Below are positions 31,812 to 40,484 of a stretch of 64,000 bases of DNA, piece by piece. The position numbers were made by a program, and so were the translations under genes. The DNA comes from Pontibacter populi (GTDB taxonomy: Bacteria; Bacteroidota; Bacteroidia; Cytophagales; Hymenobacteraceae). The notes under the pieces were generated by a model. That model saw only the letters and a list, made by a program, of their open reading frames with translations, was not told where the DNA came from and did not search any database. Where the stretch lies: positions 186,001 to 250,000 of the forward strand of contig NZ_JAHWXQ010000004.1 of the NCBI RefSeq assembly GCF_019336435.1. Direction: 5' to 3'. Every line of letters begins with the position of its first letter. The first letter of the stretch is position 1.

Positions 31812-32039
31812 AGTATTAAGATTTTAACTCTTACAAATTGTAACAGCAAGTGCCTTATACGTATAAAAGTGCAATTTAAGTTACAGTTTTGCTATAGTTT
31901 GTATTGCAATATAACTTATACAGCTGTTTTATACCGGTTTATTCCTGCATTGTAATTTAGCTGATAAGTAAAATCGATGCAATAATTTATGTAGACTGAG
32001 AGAGGTTAGATTTATAGTTTTGGTAGTGTCTTATCTAAG

Positions 32040-32612
32040 AGGAATTAACCCACCCCTCCTTGTTTAAGGAGGGGAGCTTTTTCTGTTACTGCTATAGTTT
32101 GACCTATAGTTTTTTAGTTGCGGTTTGTCATCCCCCTGCCCCCTTCAAAGGGGAACTTTCTGCTATTGCTATTCGAACTGTCATTTCGACCAACGGGAGA
32201 AATCTGGTTTTTTTATAGTTACAGCCCACGAGCAGGACAGGTTTCCCTGCCCCTTAGAACTATAGCCACGATAAATTTCGAAGCTTACCGGTTCAAACTA
32301 TAGATGCTGGTAGCTATGCGAAACTTCTCAGTCTTTGGGTTGAGCGCCTTGTAGATTTGCGGTGCCGCAGCTATTGCGAGTGAGCGAGCAAAAGAGATTC
32401 GCGCAGCGCGATGCCCGAAGACGGGGCCTCCCGGCCATGAGGGCACCAAAGCTAAATTGAAACGACAGATTTGTAGAGCTCCCAGGATAATAGAAAATTT
32501 GACAGGACGGCTTGGTTCGGATGGTACAGTCTAAAACTATAGAACTGTAAATAATCGAACTATAAGCTGAGATAGATTTCTCGCTAAGGCTCGAAATGAC
32601 AAAAGAGTAACG
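32040..32612. repeat. Composite non-coding repeat, copy 2
   Basis: It has the same ordered blocks as 27190-27670: CCCACCCCTCC palindrome, GGACAGG..CCTGCCCC hairpin, the GC-rich block at 32329-32454, AGAGCTCCCAGGAT, GGCTTGGTTC, GAACTATAAGCTGAGATAG..TCTCG and CGAAATGACAAAAGAG. An extra ~110 bp piece (about 32115-32220) is inserted, including a TGTCATTTCGACC..GAGAAATCT word that is the reverse complement of the terminal block. The remaining DNA from 31812 to 32039 shows no gene. Confidence 0.85.
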
Positions 32613-32716
32613 ATAGAACAGTGACGATTTCCGATCCGACGATTAATTTCACAAAACTCCAGACACAATCTAATTACAAACTATAACCCTGACACAGAGA
32701 ACAATATAAATTGCAA

Positions 32717-32748
32717 TTTTAAAGTCACCTCTCTTTCGTGTACCTTTG
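32717..32748 (+). promoter_or_regulatory. Candidate promoter of the 410-aa M16 peptidase gene
   Basis: TTTT (32717-32720), 20-bp gap, TACCTTTG (32741-32748): a perfect -7 and a one-off -33 element. The ATG is 20 bp downstream, giving a very short leader. Confidence 0.55.
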
Positions 32749-32767
32749 CAGGCTAATTCTGAACTGA

Positions 32768-34000
32768 ATGCTTGATTATCATATTCATACATTACCAAAC
32801 GGCATCCGTGTCATTCATAAGCAGGTAAGCCATACCAAAATAGCTCATAGCGGGTTTATTATGGATATTGGCAGCCGCGACGAGCTTCCGCAGGAACAGG
32901 GCCTGGCACATTTCTGGGAGCACATGGCTTTTAAGGGAACTGCCAAACGTAAGTCTTTTCACATCATTAACAGCCTGGAGTCGGTAGGTGGCGAACTGAA
33001 TGCCTATACTACCAAGGAAAAGATCTGTTTTTATAGTTCGGTGCTGGACAAGCACTTTGAGCGTTCTTTCGAACTGCTAACTGATATTACCTTCCGTTCT
33101 ATTTTCCCGGAGAAAGAGATCGAGAAAGAGCGTGGTGTGATACTGGAAGAAATGTCGATGTACCTCGATACACCGGAAGATGCTATAGTGGACGAATTTG
33201 ACGATGTGGTTTTCAGCGGCCATCCGCTGGGCAACAACATCTTAGGTTCCAAGGAAAGTGTTTCTGGCTTTATGAAGCAGGATTTCCTGAACTTTATAGA
33301 CCGCAACCTGAGCACCGATACGCTGGCTTTCTGCTCTGTAAGTAACTGGCCGTTCGAGAAGGTGGTGAAACTGGCTGAGAAATACCTGGCTGGCATACCA
33401 ACTATAACCAAACACCGCGACCGTGTTCCGTTCCTGAAGTATGAGCCAAAAGCCATAACGATAGAAAAATCTATTTCGCAGGCACATTGCGTGATCGGTT
33501 GCCCGGCTTATGCGCTGAATGACGACCGCCGCATCCCATTCTTTATGCTGGTAAATATACTGGGCGGACCGGGTATGAACTCCCGCCTGAACCTGGCGGT
33601 GCGCGAAAAGCACGGACTGGTTTATACAATTGATGCGAATTACTCTACTTACATCGATACCGGCCTCTTCTCTATCTACTTCGGAACCGAAAAGAAGCAG
33701 CTGAAACGTACAACTTCGCTGGTACTGAAAGAGATGAAAAAGCTACGCGAAAAACCTTTAGGTTCTCTGCAACTGCACACGGCTAAAGAACAGTTGATGG
33801 GTCAGCTGGCCATGGCTGAAGAAAGCAATATGGGCCTGATGATGATGATGGGCAAAAGCATACTCGACCAAGGCAAAGTAGAGCCACTAAACGAGATCTT
33901 CGACAAAATCAAAAGTATAGATTCAGGGCACCTGGTTGATATCGCTAATGATGTGCTTCGTGAAGACCAACTCAGCTTCCTGAATTACGTGCCGAATTAA
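32768..34000 (+). CDS. M16 family zinc peptidase (single-length, processing-peptidase-like)
   Basis: This 410-residue cytosolic protein (no signal) has the inverted zinc motif HFWEH (48-52) and the distal glutamate in VILEEMSMYLDTPEDA near residue 126. The C-terminal half holds GGPGMNSRLNLAVREKHGLVYTIDANY, the Arg/Tyr block of the M16_C domain. The layout is that of bacterial processing-peptidase-like proteins. It is followed after 77 bp by an O-methyltransferase, the intervening DNA being a repeat word. Confidence 0.92.
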   Translation: MLDYHIHTLPNGIRVIHKQVSHTKIAHSGFIMDIGSRDELPQEQGLAHFWEHMAFKGTAKRKSFHIINSLESVGGELNAYTTKEKICFYSSVLDKHFERSFELLTDITFRSIFPEKEIEKERGVILEEMSMYLDTPEDAIVDEFDDVVFSGHPLGNNILGSKESVSGFMKQDFLNFIDRNLSTDTLAFCSVSNWPFEKVVKLAEKYLAGIPTITKHRDRVPFLKYEPKAITIEKSISQAHCVIGCPAYALNDDRRIPFFMLVNILGGPGMNSRLNLAVREKHGLVYTIDANYSTYIDTGLFSIYFGTEKKQLKRTTSLVLKEMKKLREKPLGSLQLHTAKEQLMGQLAMAEESNMGLMMMMGKSILDQGKVEPLNEIFDKIKSIDSGHLVDIANDVLREDQLSFLNYVPN

Positions 34001-34015
34001 TGGCTTCATGGCTAA

Positions 34016-34055
34016 ATGGTTAAATTGCTAAACACAAGAGCAACAATTTAACCAT
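34016..34055. repeat. Inverted repeat before the O-methyltransferase gene
   Basis: Perfect 12-nt arms ATGGTTAAATTG (34016-34027) and its complement (34044-34055), followed by the related word CAACAATTTAACAATT up to the ATG at 34078. It has no T run, so it is not an ordinary terminator. Confidence 0.7.
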
Positions 34056-34077
34056 CAACAATTTAACAATTAATAAG

Positions 34078-34722
34078 ATGGAATTCATTGACGAGGAACT
34101 ACAGCAATATGCCGAAGAACATACAAGTGCAGAAAGTGAGCTGTTGCGCAAAGTAAACCGCCAGACGCACCTGAGTGTGATGAAGCCGCGCATGCTTTCA
34201 GGGCATTTGCAGGGGCGTTTATTGGCTATGTTCTCGCAGATGATTCAGCCAAAGCAGATACTGGAAATCGGAACTTATACCGGCTACTCGGCGCTTTGCC
34301 TGGCCGAAGGGCTGCAACCCGGCGGCACGCTGCATACTATAGATATCAACGAAGAGCTGGAAGACCGCGTGCGTGGTTATTTTGACGAAGCCGGCCTGAC
34401 GGAACAGGTAAAATACTACATCGGCAATGCCCTGGATATCATTCCAACTATAGATGCCACTCTGGACCTGGTTTTTATAGATGCCGATAAGATCAACAAC
34501 GCTGCTTACTATGACCTGGTACTAGATAAAGTACGCCCGGGTGGTTACATTATTGCCGACAATGTGCTCTGGAGCGGAAAAGTGCTTTCCAAATACCGCA
34601 AAAAGCTCGACGAAGACACCGCTGCGCTACTGGCTTTCAATAAAAAGGTGCACGACGATGCCCGTGTTGAGAACATTTTGCTACCAGTCCGTGACGGGTT
34701 ATTGGTTGCCCGTAAAAAGTAA
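34078..34722 (+). CDS. Class I SAM-dependent O-methyltransferase
   Basis: This 214-residue protein has SAM motif I LEIGTYTGYSALCLAEGL (from about residue 62), the acidic ribose contact HTIDINEE, the metal-site motif FIDADKINNAAYYDL and DNVLWSGKV. These are the marks of the cation-dependent catechol-O-methyltransferase-like family. The acceptor is unknown. It is likely co-transcribed with the upstream M16 peptidase. Confidence 0.92.
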   Translation: MEFIDEELQQYAEEHTSAESELLRKVNRQTHLSVMKPRMLSGHLQGRLLAMFSQMIQPKQILEIGTYTGYSALCLAEGLQPGGTLHTIDINEELEDRVRGYFDEAGLTEQVKYYIGNALDIIPTIDATLDLVFIDADKINNAAYYDLVLDKVRPGGYIIADNVLWSGKVLSKYRKKLDEDTAALLAFNKKVHDDARVENILLPVRDGLLVARKK

Positions 34723-34865
34723 GCTCTCCTCTATACTTCCGGTAGCACAACTACAGTTATTAGATTACTGCTGGTAATCTAATAACTGGCAAACCTGCTA
34801 TAAAACCGGCCTGAACCAATAAATTATATTTAGCAATTATTTTATATTAAAAACTTAGTCTACAG

Positions 34866-34898
34866 TTTTAGAATACGGTCCTTTTTGCTTTATTTTTG
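34866..34898 (+). promoter_or_regulatory. Candidate promoter of the LysM/transglycosylase gene
   Basis: TTTT at 34866-34869, 21-bp gap, TATTTTTG at 34891-34898 (perfect -7). The leader to the ATG at 35007 would be about 100 nt. Confidence 0.45.
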
Positions 34899-35006
34899 CA
34901 AATGGGTTTTCCTATATAGAACAAACTATAACTTAGCCCTTTACTCCCGGTTGCCTCAACAGCAACTATAGCCCGAATACATTTAGCCAAAGTATAATTA
35001 CCTTTT

Positions 35007-37436
35007 ATGAGACAACTCTCTACACTTCTTATTTTAATGTTTCTGCCCCTGTTTGTTTGGGCACAACAAGCCGTAACGGTTCCTAAAAATGTGTATTTCG
35101 CAGACATACACCTGACCCTTACAGATGGCGCACAACAGGAGATTCAGAAAAAAGTGGATGCCCTGCACAAGCACCCAACTTATTTTAAAGCAAAAGTGGA
35201 GCTGGCAGATGCGTACTTCCCGCTGATCGACCAGGTTTTTAAAGAAGAAGGCGTACCGGCAGACCTGAAATTCTTGTCGATGCAGGAGAGTGGTTTGATT
35301 GGAGATGCTGTTTCTACATCAAATGCGGTGGGTTACTGGCAGTTTAAGCGTGAGGCAGCTTCGGACTTTAACCTGCGCGTGGATAACGTGATAGATGAGC
35401 GCAAGCACATTCTGGAAGCCAGCCGTGGTGCAGCCAAATATTTTAAGCGCAGCAATAACTACTATAACAACTGGTTCAATTCTATCCTGTCGTATTACCT
35501 TGGCTATAGTGGTGCCAAAGCCGAAACAAAAACGTCGGATATTGGCGCCAAGAAGATGGAGATTACGGAGAAGACACATCCTTACCTGCTAACTTTCCTG
35601 GCGCACAAAATTGCTTATGAGAACTTTGTAGGTAAAACCACTAAGCCGGCAATTGCTTTACAGCCCCTGCGCGCTACGCCGGGCCAGAGCCTTGCGGAGA
35701 TCGCCCTGGACAACAAAACCGACTTTGCCGAACTAGAGAAATACAACAAATGGCTATTAGGCAGCACTATACCATCAGACAAGGATTATTATGTTATGCT
35801 GCCTGTGCGTGGCGCAGAGCGTGTGGTGCTGGCATCAACAGACAACACCACTAAACTGCCTGCTTCCACAAGCAAACAGAATTCCAGTGCTGCTGCAGCT
35901 GCCATGGTTAACCGCAATGGCTTAAATGCCCTGGTAGCCCGCCCTGGCGACACAAAAGATAAACTGGCCCTACAGGCTGGCATCTCAACACGTAAATTAC
36001 TGAAGTATAACGACCTGCGCAGCTTCGATAACATTGAGGCCGGAACCGCTTATTACATTGAGCCAAAGCATATCAATGCATCTGCGGCTGAATACCACGT
36101 AGTGCAGCCAGGCGAAACCATGCAGATGATCTCGCAACACTATGGTATCCGTTTAAAGCACCTGGTGTTTAAGAACCGCATGAAGAATAACGAGGTGCCG
36201 CTTCCGGGCCGCGTGCTATGGTTACAGAAACGCAGACCATTTACTACCGAAGTGGAAGTGCGTAGCCTGGACAAGCAAACTGCCGCCAAGCAGGAAATGG
36301 CTGCCAGCGAAGTGAAACCTGTTGAACGAACTACTGCTACAAAAACTGCAGGAAAGCAGAAAGAAAACTTCTTTACCCGTTTCATCAACAGCTTTAAGAA
36401 AGATAAAAAGCAAACGGCGCCGGCTAAGCAGGAAACGACAGTAGAAACCGGAGCAATGGGCACAAACATGTCTCCTGAAGAACTCAGGAAGTTAGAAGCT
36501 GAAAAGGTAGCTAAAGCCGAAGAAACAACAGAAACAGATGATACTATAGTTGAGGAACAGCCTGCCGCACCGGTAGCCCGCGAGGCTATTTACCCGGGCA
36601 GCAGAACAGCTGCAAAGTCTTCTACAACTACAGCAAAGCCAGCAGCAACGCCTGCAAAACAGGAAACTGCCACAGCTAAACCTGCAGCAGCAACAGCTAA
36701 GCCTGCTACTACAACAACCGCTACACCAAAACAGGAACCAGCTAAAACAACAGCTGTGCCTGCAAAACCAGCAACTACACCTGCCAAAACAGAGCCGGTT
36801 AAGGAAGCAGTGGTAACAATACCTGAGAGTGAGGTTGAGGAAGTAACTGAAGAAGCTACTCCAGCAACCAAATCGGCGAAGCACGTGGTGGCAAAAGGCG
36901 AAACGCTTTACGGCATCTCTAAAATGTATAACGTAACTGTTGCTGAGCTTACTTCCTGGAACAAACTACCGGAAGGTCCGCTTAAACTTGGTCAGGAACT
37001 GATCATTGCAGAGCCATTAACTGGTGTTGCGCTTCCTGAGCCTACCGATGCAGCTGAAGCGGTAGAAGTAACATTACCGGCAGATGGCATGCACACTGTA
37101 GCTACCGGCGAAACTTTATGGAGTATCTCTAAGCGTTATAACGTAACTATAGATAACCTGAAAGCATGGAACAATTTACCGGAAGGCGTACTTTCTATAG
37201 GTCAGCAACTGCGCGTTGCAGCCCCGGCAGGCAACCAGACAACTGAAGAAACAGCCCCGGAAGCAACTCCGGTACAGACTATAACGTCAGATGTTTACCA
37301 CACTGTAGAGGCCGGCGAAAGCTTATACAAGATCTCCCGCACGTATGGCGTAACTATAAAAGAGGTGATGGAGTGGAACAAGAAAGCTGACTTTAGTGTG
37401 AAGCCGGGCGAGAAACTGCTTATCAAGAAAAAATAG
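35007..37436 (+). CDS. Lytic transglycosylase with multiple LysM domains (MltD-like)
   Basis: This 809-residue protein has a signal peptide (ending FVWAQ) and a soluble lytic transglycosylase domain at about 75-215, with the catalytic Glu94 in LSMQESGL and the family blocks GYWQFKREAASDF and ILSYYLGYSGA. The rest holds up to six LysM units. Three are weak ones (about 220-405) and three are strong ones near the end (HVVAKGETLYGISKMY, HTVATGETLWSISKRY, YHTVEAGESLYKISRTY). A long Ala/Thr/Lys/Pro-rich linker (about 430-620) separates the two groups. It cleaves peptidoglycan glycan strands in the periplasm. Confidence 0.93.
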   Translation: MRQLSTLLILMFLPLFVWAQQAVTVPKNVYFADIHLTLTDGAQQEIQKKVDALHKHPTYFKAKVELADAYFPLIDQVFKEEGVPADLKFLSMQESGLIGDAVSTSNAVGYWQFKREAASDFNLRVDNVIDERKHILEASRGAAKYFKRSNNYYNNWFNSILSYYLGYSGAKAETKTSDIGAKKMEITEKTHPYLLTFLAHKIAYENFVGKTTKPAIALQPLRATPGQSLAEIALDNKTDFAELEKYNKWLLGSTIPSDKDYYVMLPVRGAERVVLASTDNTTKLPASTSKQNSSAAAAAMVNRNGLNALVARPGDTKDKLALQAGISTRKLLKYNDLRSFDNIEAGTAYYIEPKHINASAAEYHVVQPGETMQMISQHYGIRLKHLVFKNRMKNNEVPLPGRVLWLQKRRPFTTEVEVRSLDKQTAAKQEMAASEVKPVERTTATKTAGKQKENFFTRFINSFKKDKKQTAPAKQETTVETGAMGTNMSPEELRKLEAEKVAKAEETTETDDTIVEEQPAAPVAREAIYPGSRTAAKSSTTTAKPAATPAKQETATAKPAAATAKPATTTTATPKQEPAKTTAVPAKPATTPAKTEPVKEAVVTIPESEVEEVTEEATPATKSAKHVVAKGETLYGISKMYNVTVAELTSWNKLPEGPLKLGQELIIAEPLTGVALPEPTDAAEAVEVTLPADGMHTVATGETLWSISKRYNVTIDNLKAWNNLPEGVLSIGQQLRVAAPAGNQTTEETAPEATPVQTITSDVYHTVEAGESLYKISRTYGVTIKEVMEWNKKADFSVKPGEKLLIKKK

Positions 37437-37484
37437 TTACTGGTTGTTAGCTATTCGTTATTAGCAATCCAAGTCAATGAATCA

Positions 37485-37520
37485 AGCATAAAGCCGGCCA
37501 CAAGTCGGCTTTATGCTTTT
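37485..37520. terminator. Terminator between the LysM gene and the MFS gene
   Basis: Stem AGCATAAAGCCG / TCGGCTTTATGCT with a short T run on the plus strand. The two flanking genes converge here. The surrounding 37437-37560 also carries repeat words (GTTGTTAG, GTTATTAG and their complements). Confidence 0.8.
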
Positions 37521-37562
37521 ATATGAACCAAAAACTAACAACTAATAACCACCAACTACAAC

Positions 37563-38891
37563 CTACCTTTCCTCGGGTGGAGCAGTTAAAGTGGAGGCTG
37601 TATGCAGGCCGGTGGCAATTTCAGGAACTATACCCAGGCGCTGGTAAACTGGCCACACCATCTGACGAAGCTTTCCTAATCTCATGGCAAACGGAATAAT
37701 ACTTAACCCGCATAAAAGTCCACAGGCAGCCAACGTATAGTTTACCCCGATCAGCTCGGCTACAGAACTGGCCAGCATACTTCCGATAGGCGCCATCCCC
37801 ATAAAAGCAGTAGCATACAGGCTCATTACCCGGCCCCTTTTCTCTTCATCAACTATAGTTTGCAGCAGCGTATTACACGATGCCATCGATACGATCATCC
37901 CGAAACCGACAAACAACATAAGCAGCAGCGAGATAATCAGCGTCTTGGAAAACGAGAAAGCAATAAGCGCCGACCCAAACAGCAGCATCGTGAAAATGAT
38001 GATTTTGCCCAGCCCCAGTACCGACTTCCGTTGCGCCAGGAACAAAGCACCTGTAAGCGCTCCCACTCCCGAAGCTCCCATCAGGAAACCCAGCGTATTA
38101 GCTCCACCATGCAGAATATCACGGGCGAACACGGGCAGCAGCACGCTGAACGGCATCCCGAATAAACTGAGTAGCCCAACTATAAGGATAAGCGCCCGGA
38201 TCGGAGGAAAATTGTACGCGTAACCAAACCCTTCCTGTAAGGAGCGCCATACCTTTTCTTTTTTCTCTACAGGCACAAACGGCTTCAGGCGCATGAGCAG
38301 CAACGATGATATAACGGCAATGTAACTGACTGCATTTATCAGGATACACATCCCCTCGCCTACGGCCGCGATCAGCAAACCGGCAATAGACGGGCCAACG
38401 AGCCGGGCCATGTTAAACAACGAAGAGTTAAGCGCAATGCCATTACTTAGGTCCTCCCTTTTTTCTACCATCTGCACCACAAAAGCCTGCCGTGTAGCAA
38501 CATCAAACGCATTAATTACGCCCAGAACAGCACTCAGCGTAAGTATATGCCATATTTCTATAGTTTGGGTAAGCACCAGTGCGGCCAGCGTAGAGGCCTG
38601 CACCATAGAGAGGGCCTGCGTTACAACCAACACTTTCCGGCGCTCAAATTTATCGGCCATTACACCGGCAAACGGACCCAGTAAAAAGGAAGGGATCTGG
38701 CTGGAGAACGTAACTGCACCCAGCAGAAAAACAGAATCGGTGAGACGGTATACCAGCCAGCTAAGCGCGATCTGCTGCATCCAGGTTCCGATAAGTGAAA
38801 TGCCCTGTCCTATAAAAAAGAGCCTGTAGTTGCGATAACGCAAGGCCCTGAACATTCCGCCTAGTTTACCCGGCTTTTCCGCTACTTCCAT
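37563..38891 (-). CDS. MFS efflux transporter (EntS-like)
   Basis: This 442-residue polytopic protein has about twelve membrane segments. The N-terminus MFRALRYRNYRLFFIGQGISLIGTWMQQ and the loop AGVMADKFERRKVLV are typical of the MFS_3/enterobactin-exporter-like group (EntS and relatives). It probably exports a small molecule. The substrate is unknown and no siderophore genes are in the window. Confidence 0.88.
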   Translation of the reverse strand: MEVAEKPGKLGGMFRALRYRNYRLFFIGQGISLIGTWMQQIALSWLVYRLTDSVFLLGAVTFSSQIPSFLLGPFAGVMADKFERRKVLVVTQALSMVQASTLAALVLTQTIEIWHILTLSAVLGVINAFDVATRQAFVVQMVEKREDLSNGIALNSSLFNMARLVGPSIAGLLIAAVGEGMCILINAVSYIAVISSLLLMRLKPFVPVEKKEKVWRSLQEGFGYAYNFPPIRALILIVGLLSLFGMPFSVLLPVFARDILHGGANTLGFLMGASGVGALTGALFLAQRKSVLGLGKIIIFTMLLFGSALIAFSFSKTLIISLLLMLFVGFGMIVSMASCNTLLQTIVDEEKRGRVMSLYATAFMGMAPIGSMLASSVAELIGVNYTLAACGLLCGLSIIPFAMRLGKLRQMVWPVYQRLGIVPEIATGLHTASTLTAPPEER

Positions 38892-39074
38892 TCTTGAATT
38901 CTAAGTTCTATGCCCGTTAATGTACAAACTAAAGCGTACGAACAATACTATAGTCTGAGTTATTGAAATACCGGGCTATGGGTACTTTATTAAAACCCAA
39001 ATGTGGGGTTCCGTGTTTTAGTTAAATTGATATACCACAAACTATAGTTGCCAACTATAGAAACTTATTATTTC

Positions 39075-40163
39075 ATGAATGACATTTTAGATCGCATATA
39101 TTTTAATAACACGGTTCAGGAATACCTGATTGTTTTAGGGTTTATTCTGCTGGGCTCGTTACTCATCACTGTTTTCAGAAAATCAGTACTGACCAGGTTA
39201 AGACGCTGGACCGAAAGTACGCATACCCGCTTCGACAATTTTGTAGTCAACAGCTTTTCCCGTTTCGGTATTCCCATACTGCATTTTATAGTTATCTATG
39301 CCGGTATTAGCTATCTCAACCTTTCACCTAAAGCTGAGCGCATTTTAACTGTAGCCACAACGGTTGCCATTACTTTTATGGTTATCCGGCTTATAACATC
39401 CACGCTGATCTTGCTTGTAAGGTCCTATATTAAACGAAGATACCCCGATAAACCACATGTAAACGAAATCGGGGCGATAGGGCTGATCATCAACTTAGTT
39501 ATCTGGGGAATTGGGCTGGGCTTTTTGTTTGATAACATGGGCTACGACCTCACGGCTATTATTGCCGGTTTGGGAATTGGCGGTATAGCAGTGGCACTGG
39601 CAGCCCAGAACATTCTCGGCGACCTTTTCAACTACTTCGTCATCTTCCTGGACAGACCTTTTGAGGTAGGTGATTCTATTGCAGTGGGCGATAAAAACGG
39701 AACGATAGAGCACATCGGGGTAAAAACAACACGCCTCCGAAGCCTGACCGGCGAGCAACTGATCATCTCCAACAGCGACCTGACAAGTTCCCGTATTCAT
39801 AACTATAAGCGACAGCAACGACGGCGCGTCGAGTTTACGCTTGGAGTTGCCTATGAAACTTCTATCGATAATCTGAAGGCCATTCCTGACCTGCTAAAAA
39901 AGATCATCACAGCGCATGAATTAGTGGAGCTAGACCGCGCACATTTTGCTTCGTACGGAGAATCTGCCCTTAACTTTGCAGTGGTTTACAATGTGCTCAC
40001 CTCTGATTTTGCCAAACATATGGATATAAAGCAGGCCATTAACCTCAGCATTTTCCAGGAGTTTCAGGAACGGGGCATCGAATTCGCTTATCCAACACGA
40101 AAACTTTTTGTAGTAAACCCACAACTTGAGGAAGAGAAAGCAGCACAGCGCTATAGTCCGTAA
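39075..40163 (+). CDS. Small-conductance mechanosensitive channel (MscS family)
   Basis: A 362-residue protein; ATG at 39075 (MNDILDRIYF) preferred over a TTG 27 bp earlier that lies in repeat sequence. It has four hydrophobic segments. The pore helix AGLGIGGIAVALAAQNILGDLF is the Gly/Ala-packed TM3 of MscS, followed by the beta domain motif DRPFEVGDSIAVGDKNGTIEHIGVKTTRLRS and a C-terminal alpha/beta domain. It opens under membrane tension to release solutes on hypo-osmotic shock. Confidence 0.93.
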   Translation: MNDILDRIYFNNTVQEYLIVLGFILLGSLLITVFRKSVLTRLRRWTESTHTRFDNFVVNSFSRFGIPILHFIVIYAGISYLNLSPKAERILTVATTVAITFMVIRLITSTLILLVRSYIKRRYPDKPHVNEIGAIGLIINLVIWGIGLGFLFDNMGYDLTAIIAGLGIGGIAVALAAQNILGDLFNYFVIFLDRPFEVGDSIAVGDKNGTIEHIGVKTTRLRSLTGEQLIISNSDLTSSRIHNYKRQQRRRVEFTLGVAYETSIDNLKAIPDLLKKIITAHELVELDRAHFASYGESALNFAVVYNVLTSDFAKHMDIKQAINLSIFQEFQERGIEFAYPTRKLFVVNPQLEEEKAAQRYSP

Positions 40164-40190
40164 ACAAACTATAGTTTAAATTTAAAAGAG

Positions 40191-40219
40191 GCAGCGGAGA
40201 TTATTTCCGCTGCTTTTTT
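40191..40219 (+). terminator. Terminator of the MscS gene
   Basis: Stem GCAGCGGA / TCCGCTGC, tail of six T. Confidence 0.87.
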
Positions 40220-40320
40220 GTTAGTAAGTCTGTTGGTAAATGGGCGGTTTATAGTTTGGGCAGCCGGCCTATTTTCTGTAATTTTAACATCCTGAAATGG
40301 CTTGTGCCAAGCCGAATTAA

Positions 40321-40476
40321 AAATTAGAAATTAAAAATTATGAATGTAAAGCAAAGCCAATTCTACATTGCTTATTGTCATAATTTGATTCTGAAATTAG
40401 TTTGGTTTGGATATAACTGGAGCTTAGATCCCAGCTTTCAAGTCATTTCTAATTCATAATTTTTAATTTCTAATTT
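40321..40476. repeat. Perfect 25-nt inverted repeat upstream of dnaE
   Basis: Arm 40321-40345 (begins AAATTAGAAATTAAAAATTA) and arm 40452-40476 are exact reverse complements, 106 nt apart. The right arm ends 8 bp before the dnaE start codon. Related words (GAATTATGA) occur upstream of the phosphoribosyltransferase gene at 12900-12932. Confidence 0.9.
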
Positions 40477-40484
40477 CCACAGTC

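Noticed and set aside
32118-32303. 61-codon frame in the second long repeat
   Set aside because: Same reason: translation of palindromic repeat words, with no conserved protein pattern.
34016-34055. Rho-independent terminator between the M16 peptidase and the methyltransferase gene
   Set aside because: The stem is AT-rich and has no following T run; it belongs with the repeat words before start codons.
36492-36884. Cysteine-rich 130-codon frame opposite the LysM gene
   Set aside because: It is the antisense of the Ala/Thr/Lys/Pro-rich linker of the LysM protein; its Cys content comes from reversed GCA/ACA codons.
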